Below are positions 1 through 10,781 of a stretch of 64,000 nucleotides of DNA, piece by piece; position 1 is the first letter of the stretch; each line of letters begins with the position of its first letter. Under the pieces are notes generated by a model that worked only from the letters and a program-made list of their open reading frames with translations, ran no database searches and had not been told where the DNA came from. A program made the translations under genes and the position numbers. The stretch comes from Enoplolaimus lenunculus (Eukaryota; Nematoda; Enoplea; Enoplida; Thoracostomopsidae). Where the stretch lies: the NCBI GenBank assembly GCA_030248215.1, contig JASANG010003942.1:62001-126000 (forward strand), read 5' to 3'.

Positions 1-521
1 TAGCATTTCAGCGATTTTTACGCTGATTTCCACATTTATGTCGAATTATTCTATCGTTTGAGACATTTGTGGTCAATTTGAAAATCGACACAAATGCATG
101 TTTTTGTTTCCCCTTATTTTGGCCCATATGGACGGTCTGACGTATAAGGCGACCATTTCCGCACCACACCACCCAACAGAATGCGAGGCCCCACACCCCA
201 CTTCTACGTCTGGTTTACCTGCAAGATACAGATAACTCAACGGTCGACGCTACAATCGACGCTGCGCCAGGTTGAAAAGTATTCATGATTGATTATATTT
301 GTTATATAAAAATAATATTCGCGATCTGAAACAAAAACACTTTTTTGATTTGTACCAATCAGCGGCCGATCCAGAACGTTCTGATAGCGGACCGTGCGAT
401 ACTGATCTAAAACAGGCGGCGAGCGAAACGACCGAGTAAACACACGTAATTTTAGCACTAAATCATTGTCAGTCTAGGTAGAAACCGGGACGTCTGACAT
501 TTCTACCAAGCAGCTGGAAAA
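1..521. other. no recognisable feature
   Basis: AT-rich sequence without a supported gene or repeat. The short open frames lack any family resemblance. 703-1736 is likewise empty apart from an unsupported 101-residue frame at 1168-1473. Confidence 0.5.
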
Positions 522-702
522 GCGGGCTAGAGCGGGGATCGAACTCTCAGCCTATGGAACCTTAAGCGAGCACTCTACCACTGCGCCACGTAACCCGCCT
601 CTCCAACTGCATTTTCGTCGACCATATGTGTTGACCGTACAACACAATGTGCATTGCATTTATTGCATATGCACCAGGACAAGCATGTCTCACATGCTTA
701 CA
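522..702 (-). mobile_element. tRNA-derived SINE, copy 1
   Basis: On the minus strand: a tRNA-like head with A-box TGGCGCAGTGGTAGAGTG and B-box-like GAGTTCGATCC, closed by GCGGG(C/T)T/AGCCCGC acceptor-like ends, followed by a tRNA-unrelated tail. The copy at 19050-19231 is nearly identical, so the family was recently active. Too long and too well duplicated to be a single tRNA gene. Confidence 0.8.
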
Positions 703-1736
703 ATCATAATTTGAAATTTTGATTTTGAACAAATCGGGATAGTCCAATGTGAAATTACGACTTGGGCTAGCTCAAGTCGGAATAATGCCTGATAAAGCTG
801 CGCGTTTTCTCATTGGTTACTTGATAGTTGTTTGTATTCCACTTAATTCCACTGCGCTTTGTAAAACGAACAGTTTGGTAGCCAAAAGGCAGCGATTACT
901 TGGCCAATCAGAAAACAGTATTTGCAGCAGCAAATCGTATTTGAGTAGAACATTAATGTAGCAACCAATCACAGAGCGTTCAATTGTAACAGAGAAAGAC
1001 CAAAATTTCTTACCGCTTAGTTAGTATATGCCTGCTTGAAGTCCGCTGAAATTGCTTGGAGTCGAGGGGGGTACGGAATCCGATGAAAAAAATTATATGA
1101 AAGCTTTCGTTTGTAGACGAAGTACAATAGTGCAAAATATCTTTACACCTTGGCTTCGATTTAAGCTTTGGCATGGCTTTTTACTTCAGCTTTCGGCAAA
1201 TGTTTACTAAACGAGAACCCATATGACAACTTACGGTTCAAAATTCTCGAACCGGACCCCAAAGACGCTTACAATATGCGAGATTTCGGGGCAAAGGACA
1301 AAAAAACCTGCTTTATCCAATTTTTCAAATCCAATCGCGGAAATACATTCTTATGGATCCAAATTTGCCAGCCAAATCATAGAAAATCTTATACCTCCGA
1401 ATTGAAAGCATATATGTTACAATTTCAAAACCGAATAATACAGAGAAGAGTCAAGGTTTACGGATTAGAGTAGTCTCACTGAACTTAACGCTGGTCCGCA
1501 CTAAAATATGGGGGGCAGTGGGACTAAAATACCCTTACAAATGTCGTAACCTCGACTGTAGCTCGTCGAAAATCATTGTATGCCCCTGCAAAACACATTT
1601 TAGCTCCCCCCACGCCTCTGCAAGATGAGTACTATGTGCCTTTTATAATGCGACTGCTGAGACCGTAGTGTGAACACTTTTTGCGCGCGGACCCGCCACT
1701 GGTTTTCATTTTTCGCGTGTATCAAACGCATACAAT

Positions 1737-1913
1737 TCGGCGTCCGATAACTTGTCGCCCAACAGTGTCCTAAAGCCAATGAACAAATCTAAGCATAATC
1801 GTAAATCTAAGTATACTGAGGTCGACGAATTGTCGAGTCGATGAAATTTCAGGTTATAAATTGTCTGGAAACAAATTGTCTGGAAACAAATTGCCGTCAT
1901 ACCTATCTCCATA
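1737..1913. mobile_element. CGACAATTTGTCGCCC-type MITE, copy 1
   Basis: Starts TTCGGCGTCCGATAACTTGT then CGCCCAACAGTGTCC, and ends in AATTGTCGAGTCGATGAAAT and repeated AATTGTCTGG units. Same family as 48805-48997 and the ends of 51960-53156. Non-coding. Confidence 0.65.
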
Positions 1914-1925
1914 CGGCCATACCAC

Positions 1926-2447
1926 CAGGGTTCCAACGGAATTCCAATTCCGGCTGAAATTCCGTCAAAATTTATGTTCCGATTCCGGCCAGCCAAATGT
2001 TATTCCTCCACCGGAATTCTGACGTTTTTGGTATTGTGTCATCCAGGGATCAACCGGAATTCCTGCAAAAATTCAATTCCTGTTCTGGTTCCTGTATTCA
2101 AAGATGCAACAGCCGAATATTTTACGGTTCTGTGGCAAATTATTCCTAATCGTTTCAATATTGGAAAGTTTGTCCATGAAAACTTACTATTTCAACATGA
2201 ATGTTTTTGTAATTACTTTAATTGTGTTATAATAAACTGTTTCTGATTCACTTTCGCAAAACATGCTAATAAAATAGCCTGAAAATTCGTTTTAGCCATT
2301 TTTGATAAGTTTTTCAAAAAGTCCAACAGTAATTCGGTGATGAAAATTATTTTAAATTCCGGTTCCTGTTCCTGTTCCCGTTTCAGCAAAGAAATACAAT
2401 TCCTCCTGTTCCTGTTCCGGCAAAATTTAGTTCCTATTGGAACGCTG
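1926..2447. mobile_element. hAT-like MITE, CAGGGTTCMAACGGAATTCC family
   Basis: Outer ends CAGGGTTCCAACGGAATTCC and the complement of TTCCTATTGGAACGCTG. A second left-type end (CCAGGGATCAACCGGAATTC) lies at 2043, so two copies may be fused. Relative of 11100-11481. Confidence 0.65.
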
Positions 2448-2909
2448 GTGTCAACCATCCCAACATTTTGAGTTTAAAAGCAGGTGCACAATACAAAACC
2501 AATTCCGATTGCGACTAAATTTCATTCCGGTTTTGACCCAGCCAGGCTCGTAGCCTGCCAGCTCACCTTGCCAGGGAGGGCTAAAAATTTTCAGAAGAGA
2601 CATACAAGGGTGGTATTCGTTAAATTATTAGCGAATTTGAAAATTTTCTAGAGAGCCAAAATTTTTTCGAAAGAGGCTGTGCCCCCCCACACCCGTTTCA
2701 GAGGCGGATCCAAAAATTTCTGACGACGCGCGGGCTGATCCTTGACTACGGACAATTCAGGCTCGAATCCAACCTGTCAAACACTGGTTATCTTATTTAA
2801 ACCTGTACACAACAACGCACCACAAAAACACAACACAAACAAAACTGTATTTTATCAAACTGACTCAGCAAAAGCAGACTTTACATGTATTTATATATTC
2901 ACACACAAA

Positions 2910-5900
2910 CATAATAATAAACACAACGTGTAGAAGTGTTTATATACAGCACCGCGGTGTTTTTGATTTCAATACAACTTTCACTGTAAACACACTAGCG
3001 GATCCAGAGGGGGCGGGGTGGCGTAAGCCCCATGTCGCAAATCCTTTGTGTTAATATGGTAAGGTCCCTACCTAACAAGTCTTCCTGCAGAATTTCTTTG
3101 TGATTTTTGCGTTTCATAACATTTGTCAGCCAGACCACATGTCAAAATTTTTTGAATCCGCCTCTGTGTGGACATGTGAAAACGCCACTGGCGGATCAAA
3201 AGGGTCCCATCCACATCTGAGCCTCGATGACGGTCCACTGAACGACAAAATTTTAGCATCAAGATTTTGTACCAAGCGTTTGGTTTCAAGCTGCTTGAGG
3301 AATCAGGAAGCCCCCTCTTGCAGAACTTTTGCATCACCAACTGTAAAAATGTTTAAGGGGGGTACTGAAAAGGAAGGGATAAAGGATGTAGACTCTTTCG
3401 AAATTTTTAGAGCATCAAGATATGACGTTTATAGGACTGCAGCGAAATGGAAGATGCGTGCGTATATAGTAATCGCAGCGAATGACGTCAATTTATGTGC
3501 GTACGTACCAAACTAAACTGTCACGAGATATTTCGTCACTGGGCCACAAAATGACGTCACTCTTTGTCCAATGTGTTCGCTGCAAATATAAGTTTAGCAG
3601 ATGTGTGTTATTACGGGCCAGTAGCCTGAGAGGGGCAAGAAGGGGACTGAATCCCCCAGGGCAGAATTTTGGCCCCTCTAGAAAATTTTCAAGCTTGTTT
3701 GCAAGCACTATTGTGCACCGGAAAGAAACCAACAGAAAAACGTTTTTTCAGTTTTTTACGATTGGGGTGAAAAAAACGAAAAAAACGGAATTTAATCTCA
3801 GTAATCACTTGCAAACCAGCGACAATACTTCACGGAAACCGTGAGAAATTTGTTTTTCTCACGCTCCCATTCATCGCAAATGCTGATATATACTGCGGAG
3901 GAATTTAAGTGGCTTATCCAGGAAACTAAGCGAGCCTGAAAACCGCCATTTCAGTGCTAAACTTTTAAATACAAAATCTTGGTTCCCTTTTGGATCCACC
4001 AGTAGAAGGAATAGGGGAATATATGCCTCATCTAAACTTCTAGAAAGACCAAAAACAGGTTTACAGGTTCTAAATTTAAAGGCACTTTAAAGGCACGGTG
4101 GCTTCTAAAAGGCAGGCGTAGGGCGAGTAGAGTTGTGTTTCCTCTGGCTCCAGCAGTCCTACAGTGATAAAAATGTGCTATATAAATGGTTTCCTAATCA
4201 AAGCGGAATTCCTATTGCATCTCAAATAACAATATCACGAATAATATGTCAATTTTCCTTGTGAAATCCAAATAATCCTGGAAAAATAGGAATCGGCTTT
4301 TGCTCAGTCTTAGGTTCATAGTCCGGCTTAGACTTCAGTCTCAGTCTTAAGCTTAGTCTGTTCAGAAGCTTCGGTTCAGACTCAGGTTTAGGCTTAAGCT
4401 TGAGCCTAAGCTTTAGGTTTAAGTATAGGCTTAGGTTCGCGCGTATGCTAGACGGGTCCAGGGGCAAAACGGATGAATGCGAACTCAGCCCCTCTGAAGC
4501 CAAATTGAAACTTTTTATTCCCCCACACTTGAGAAACTCGCTCGCATGTAAAAATTTTTAATTGCGTTTTCAGGGGGGCTGTCGACTGTCGAACTGCCAG
4601 CTCCACAAGCAAAATTTTTTGACTGTCTTTACAGCTTAATTGCAAGAACCGAGTGCGGGGGCTGGGGAAGCGGCAGCCCCCATTCTGCTTAGGGTCCATT
4701 AAAATTGCGTGGTGTTCAGTGGGGGCAGCCACTTGGGAACCTAATGCATTCCGAGCAGGGGCATTGCCATGATTTTGTATCCAGAATGTAACCAAATTTT
4801 TTAACGAAAAAAACTCAATATATCATAAAAATATATGAAAATTTTTCCCAACGTCCTATTTTCACGGATAATATCCGAATTTTCCAAAATCCCAATTTCC
4901 CGGGTATAATACCAGAATTTCCCAATATCACAATTCCCTAAATTCTCAATTTCTCAAACTCCCGAACAATAATGGTTGCGCCGAAAATCAGAATCTCCCG
5001 GCGTACGCAAGTAGATGAAAAACCGGGGTTTTACCCCCCTCCCGGGTTTTGAAGCGTTCCGAGTGCGTGTGTACATATATCATTCAGAGGTATCTGTTTC
5101 TATGTGTGTATGTGTGTTGAGTATATGACTGTGGGCCCATGTATACATCAGGTCTCTCCCAATTTCCCGGGTAATATCCCAATTTCCGAAAATCCTAATT
5201 TTCCCGGTAATATCCCAATTTCGCAAAATCCTAATTTCCCGGGTAACGTCCCAATTTCCTAAACTAGCAGTATCACGGGTCATACACCAGTTTTCCTTGT
5301 GAAATCCAAATATCGCGGGAAAAGTGTAAGGTGTATACTTAATAGGTTCGGGCGTAGGCTTGACGGAACCACAGACAGACGGAATCAAGAAGGCTTTGCC
5401 CCGTTGTAGCCAAATTAGCACATTTGATTCCCCCACACTTGAGAAACATTTTGACTGTATTTGTGATCTCAAAGGTGTTGTTCCCTGCCAAACCCCCCAT
5501 ACAATACGCAATGTACGTGTATATTGAAATTGTATTAAACACTGTTATATTGTGTATTCTTAAAATTATAATACCGCGAACAGTGCATTCCGACCAGGGG
5601 TGTTGCCGGGATTTGGTTTCCGAAGGGTAACCTAATTGTTCAACGGAAAACATCAACATATCATCTAAATTATTTGAGCAACGAAAATAAAATTTCGGTA
5701 AACATGTGTTAAATTAATACGAACGGACAATTTTACCCGACCCGTAAACTGAGGGGTTAACAAAATTTTATTTTTAAAAGTCCTAAATATGTAGAGCGAA
5801 AAATGGTGCGTCCAAGATTCCAATTTCCCGGGTTTATATCTTCTCAGAATCCCAATTTCCAAAATCTCGGGCGAAAAACGCTGCGCCCATAATCGCAATT

Positions 5901-7092
5901 TTACCGTGTAATATTCCAATTTACCCAAATCCCAATTTCCCAAAATCTCGATCGAAAAAAGCTGCGCCCAAAATCGCAATTTCCCGGGTAATAAAAAGCG
6001 GTCGAATTGATATCTTAAACATGTGTTTGTTGTTCTGTCGAATTTTTGCCAAAAAGTGCAATGTATGGAAGCTTGAAGTTTTCGACATTTTTTGTAAAGT
6101 TGAAAATAATGTTTAGCTGTATAATATGATTGTGAAAGGAATAGCCGTTAGACAGCAGAATTTTAAATATAGTTACAATTTGAATGTTTGAGAGCCAGCT
6201 ATATCGATATTAGTTATTTTGTCATTTTGGGAAATTGGGATTTTGGGCGCAGCGTTTTTCGCTCGTCATTTTGGGAAATAGGGATTTTGGGAAATTCGTA
6301 TATAAAACAGGAAATTGGGATTTCGGGTGCAGCGTTTTGTGCTTTGAATTTTGGGAAATTGGGATTTTGGAAAATTCGGATACTACCCAAGAAATAGGAA
6401 TTTTGGACGCAGCGTTTTTCGCTTGGGATTTTGAACGCAGCGTTTTTCGCTCGGATTTTGAGAAATTGGGATTTTGGGAAATTCGGATATTACCCAGAAA
6501 ATTGGGTTTTAGGCGAACCGTTTTTTGCTAGGATGCATACAACCTTGAAAATCTTCTAGAGGGGCCAAAATTCTGCCTGGCGGATTCAGTCCCCTTGTTG
6601 ACCGTACGCACATACGAAAGAGGCTACATCCTTTATCCCTTCCTTTTCAGTACACCCCTTAGACATTTTTTTCAGTTGGTGATGCAAAAATTCTGCAAGA
6701 GGGGCCTTCCTGATTCCTCTAGCAACTTGAAACCAAACGCTTGGTGCAAAATCTTGATGCTAAAATTTTGTCGTTCAGTGGACCGTCATGGGGGGCTCAG
6801 ATGTGGATGGGACCCTTTTGATCCGCCATTGGCGTTTTCACGTGTCTACACAGAGGCGGATTCAGAAAAATTTTGACATGTGGTCTGGCTGACAAATGTT
6901 ATGAAACGCAAAAATCACAAAGAAATTCTGCAGGAAAAATTGTAAAAAATTGTTAGGTAGGGACCATACCATATTAACACAAAGGATTCCTGACATGGGG
7001 CTTACGCAACCCCGCCTCCTCTGGATCCGCTAGTGTGTCTGCAAAACACAGCAGTGCTATATATAAACATTTCTACGCGTTGTGTTTATTAT
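2910..7092. mobile_element. large element with long inverted ends
   Basis: 2910-3695 and 6541-7092 are inverted copies over several hundred bases, sharing for example AATTCTTTGTGATTTTTGCG, ATCAAAAGGGTCCCATCCAC and CTCTAGAAAATTTTC-type ends, with some gaps. The 2.85-kb middle has no recognisable gene; it is filled with AATTTCCCGGGTAATATCCC-type repeats and TTAGGC-type repeats. A non-autonomous long-TIR or foldback element is the simplest reading. Related shorter sequence: 31950-32165 (AGCGGATCC...GGATCCGCTAGTG). Confidence 0.7.
4820..6530. repeat. cluster of AATTTCCCGGGTAATATCC repeats
   Basis: Many short degenerate units of the type CCCAATTTCCCAAAATCCC, AATTTCCCGGGTAATATCC and GAGCGAAAAACGCTGCGCCC; units on the + strand to about 5990, then reverse-complement units from 6225 to 6530. 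Similar units at 9020-9220 and 25085-25385. No coding potential. Confidence 0.8.
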
Positions 7093-7290
7093 GATTGAAA
7101 CATTGGACACCATACACATTTTGCCGGCTAAACGTCTCGTTTAAGCTGCTATTTAAAGTTTGATTTTTGTTAGTTTTACAAAAAACTAGTATTAGACATA
7201 TATTACCATAGCTAGTCGACATTATTTTTGATGCTAGGATTGTGGGATGCTAGTGACACCGTGCAATAGATTACGTGTCACTGTGCAGTC

Positions 7291-7744
7291 TGTTGTACTG
7301 AAATTGCTACTAACCTGCTTTTGGGGGGATTACAATGGAGCACGTTTACGCTTTAGACTTATATTTTGCTTAGGCTTAAGCGTACGCTTAGGAGTATACT
7401 TAGTATAGGCTTATCTTTACGTTGTGGTTTAGGGTTCGGCTTGGAAATATGCCTACGTTACTGTTATGCCATCAGCTACACATAGATCTAATATTGATAT
7501 ATTTTTTTAAACACAGAGCAAGAAACTAAACTATCATTGAAACACGATAGTCTTTACAGTATATGTTCCCTGCGATGTTTGTTCTACTGAAATTGCTTAC
7601 CAAGACAGTAATATTTTGTAATAACCTCCCAAGCATTATAGCTTAGAACAGGCTGCTTTTTGGTGGATTGCAATGAAGCAAGTTTACGATTTAGACTTAT
7701 ATTTTGTTTAGGCTTAGGCGCACGCTAGGAGTAGACTTAGCTTA
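7291..7744 (+). repeat. direct repeat pair with TTAGGC-type sequence
   Basis: 7291-7413 and 7580-7744 share CTACTGAAATTGCT, GGNGGATTNCAATG, and TTTAGACTTATATTTTG followed by TTTAGGCTTAGGCG-type sequence, in the same order. A local duplication with moderate divergence; non-coding. Confidence 0.75.
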
Positions 7745-8339
7745 AAACCTCACCGTATCTCATGTAAAAGAAAGAAACTAGGTAAAAGTGCCCCTAGAAG
7801 GGACAGATTGTGATATGTTTCGCATGAAGCATGTAAAAGAGTTTGAACAAGGAGGGTTAGTTAGACCATAGATCAGTAGGTAATGCTTATAATATTAGCT
7901 CAATAACTTCTATGAAAATAGTTGTCATCTATATCTTTGACGGCTGTCTTTCAGTGTTAACACGCTTGCGGTTACATCTGGGACGTTTCAGCGGTTTTGT
8001 TTAACACAAAGTTTTTCTGAGTTAACAATTCGTGTTTCCGAGAATGATGATAGCAAGTTTACTGAGAACAGTATGATATAGACTACAGATGAACACCGGA
8101 TATGCGGTCCGGATAAGAAAAATGTCTAAGGACCCCTACTTTACAATTTGTCCCCACTCCCCACTTAGTAACGAAATTTAAAGTAGGTACATAAACACTA
8201 ATTTTGACAAAACATTTTTTAAAGACAACAGTTCCCAATATTTAAATGATTACGAATACTTTGCCGCAAAACCGTAAAAAATTTTGTTCCTGCATCTTTG
8301 AATGCAGGAACAGGAACAGGAATTAAATCTTTGCAGGAA

Positions 8340-8756
8340 TTCCGGTTGATCCCTGGGGGATTGATATTTATTTGACCTCTCCAGATGGTTCCCCCCTGTT
8401 ATTCGGTTACGGGCTGTTATTTATTTTTATCCCGTCCTCCGCCCCACTTCGTTACACATATATCCGGTATTTAACCCTTGAATTGAATGTTTATTTGCCT
8501 TGTATCAAAAGCTTTAGCCGTAATGCAAGGTTATTATTTGGAACGTACTTTGAAAACTTAAGCACGCTTCAAAGTTTTGAACTCACCTTTATTTGGTTCT
8601 GGAGTCATTTATGCGCTACAATTAGGAATAATTGACATTTGTGGACTCTAATTAGGGTTTAGGGACTCTATGCGCTTACGGACTTTTATTAGGGATACGG
8701 ACTCCTATTGATTGGGACTCAAAATGGGTACCCCTTCTTATTCGGGCCACTACAGT
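8340..8756. mobile_element. MITE, CTGTAGTGACCCGAATAAGAGG family, left end degraded
   Basis: Right end TTATTCGGGCCACTACAGTA; contains GGTTACGGGCTGTTATTTAT and CTAATTAGGGTTTAGGGACT, the family interior, in the same order as 32289-32728. Confidence 0.7.
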
Positions 8757-9667
8757 ACTGGCATAATAAATACGGATTTTTAGAATTGTATCTTTTATGC
8801 TCATATCAATTTGCTTGAGGGTCACGGTACTTCCTTTAGAGCAACAAGTTAAAACAAGTGCTTAAGAAACGGAGGTTCGGAAACTCAAAAAACACAAAAT
8901 CATATCCGAATATCCCGATATGAAAAAATATCCGATGCCCATCACTAGTCCTTTGCCCCGGGGGTCCGGTTCGAGAATTTTGAACTGTAAGTTTTCATAC
9001 GGTTTCTGGTTCCGGGCAAATAACGCTGCGCCCAAAATCCCAATTTACAAAATCTCAATTTCCCGGGTAATATCCAAATTTCCCAAAATCCCTATTTCCC
9101 AACGTCCCCTAAAACGCTGCAACCGAAATCCCAATTGCCCAAAATCCCGAGCGAAAAACGCTCCGTCTAAAATCCCGAGCGAAAAACGCTGCGTCCAAAA
9201 TCCCAATTTCCCGTGTAATGAGGCAGTTGAAACAGTTGACCACAACTGAGCTACTGTGCAATGTGTATTACCTGCTGACATTTTTTCATGTGTGCTATAT
9301 GTTTTAATATGTTTTATAGTCGGCTATTCCATCGTGCAATACCGACAGGTAGATATTAGACAGTACTGATTTGTCTTCGCATTTAACTGTTAATTAGTAT
9401 AGTCTGATATCTCAATATTGCTCGATATGGAATACTGCGTTTAATGACGGTTATTGTTGCTTGTAGGCATAGGATTTAAATAAAAAACGGTACATCCACA
9501 TACACGTAGCATCCGTGTTTGTTTACACGTATTTGCGTTACTGAATATTTCAACAGCAGTATTGCCCGGGGACTGTAACTTAAGATCCAAACAAAAACCA
9601 AAGTAGGTTTATTGCGTTTTGTTCTATTTAAAATTTATATGTAAAACTGGTTTCATTGTGAGCTATA

Positions 9668-9938
9668 TTAACCCTTTCACTCATAGAGTATACTATGAGC
9701 AACTAAATACAATAATGTACGAGCAATACACACACTGTGAGCAGTGTTTAACATTTATAACATATATGCGCAGTGCAAAATATCCACAAGACGTGAGAGC
9801 CTACTCGGGGTCGATGGTCAAGCTCCTATCGCTCAGTGGTCATCGTAAACGCCTCCCACCCGTGAGACTGGGTATCGAATCTTACATTGAAATTACATTT
9901 CATATGAAATTGAAAATATTCACGTGAGAAAGGGTTAA
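9668..9938 (+). mobile_element. TTAA-flanked MITE with internal tRNA-like sequence, copy 1
   Basis: 263 bp between TTAA repeats, with termini CCCTTTC/GAAAGGG, which fit piggyBac-type elements (TTAA target, CCC terminus). On the + strand it contains TATCGCTCAGTGGTCATCG (A-box-like) and GGTATCGAATC (B-box-like). Copies: 24038-24306, 29660-29930, 36543-36912 (interrupted). Confidence 0.8.
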
Positions 9939-10401
9939 AATTGTGTCCAAGTTTAGGAATCGATATGTTGGTTTGCAACTGCATGCTGTATACTCTGTGA
10001 GTTTTGCGGTGTCTACTAGTTTTATTGACGTGTTGCACAAGTGCTTAAATTTTGTAAGTAATAATGCATATATAGGTATCTTGTTTCCCGTACGCCTATA
10101 GAATATAAATGCATTGCGTTATGGTGTGTGTTCTGGCGGTATACATGTCGAAACAGATTGTTGACGTTACAGGCATATAGATAGACTTTTGTGCATCCGT
10201 GCTTACTGTTCCAGCTGCGGATGTAGCTTACAAAGTCTGAGTTTCTTGAGGTTAGAAAAATCTAAAAATTATGTGCTTTTACCTGAGCTTTTTATGCAAA
10301 AGCTGTACTTGCTTTAGTGTTAATTGGTCTTACTCATATATTAGATTGACGATTGTTTTCAAACAACCGAGTTTATGCCGCGCAAGAATATATTGTAGTT
10401 A

Positions 10402-10748
10402 CTGTATTGACCCGAATAATAGGGAGGTAATAAGAGAGGGTTCCCATTATGGGTCTGTATCCCTAATAAGAGTCCATAAGCGGATGGAGTCCCTAAACCC
10501 TTATTAGAGTCCATAAATGTCAATTAACCCTAATTGTAGCGCATAAATGACTCAAGGACCAAATAATTCCAGTTCGAAACGTTAAAGCGTACTTAAATTT
10601 TGAAAGTACAATCCTAAGTATAACCAGTAACGAAGGGTGGCGGAGAGTAGGTTAAAAATAAATAACAGTCTGTAACCGAATAACAAAGGGGGTACCCTCT
10701 GGAGAGGCCAAATAAATATCAGTCCCCCTCTTATTCGGGTCACTGCAG
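10402..10748. mobile_element. MITE, CTGTAGTGACCCGAATAAGAGG family, next to the peroxiredoxin start
   Basis: Inverted termini (CTGTATTGACCCGAATAATAGG at left, complementary CTCTTATTCGGGTCACTGCAG at right) are flanked by TA on both sides, as in Tc1/mariner-type insertions. The interior has the family's GAGTCC-CTAATAAGAG subterminal repeats and no coding capacity. Its right end lies 33 bp before the mitochondrial-type ATG, so it may contribute to the promoter or leader region of the peroxiredoxin gene. Confidence 0.8.
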
Positions 10749-10781
10749 TACGCTTATATTTAACTCAGTTTTTTGTTGTAG

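Noticed and set aside
522-600. A functional tRNA gene
   Set aside because: The tRNA-like head is continuous with a tail repeated at 19050-19231, so it is a SINE. The anticodon arm does not fold convincingly.
1168-1473. 101-residue open frame on the + strand
   Set aside because: No recognisable domain, no splice or promoter support, and an overlapping frame of similar length exists.
5080-6531. Several 70-140 residue frames on both strands with repeated GNWD or LGFW words
   Set aside because: Repeat-derived: all come from the AATTTCCCGGGTAATATCC repeat cluster and have no start, splice or family support.
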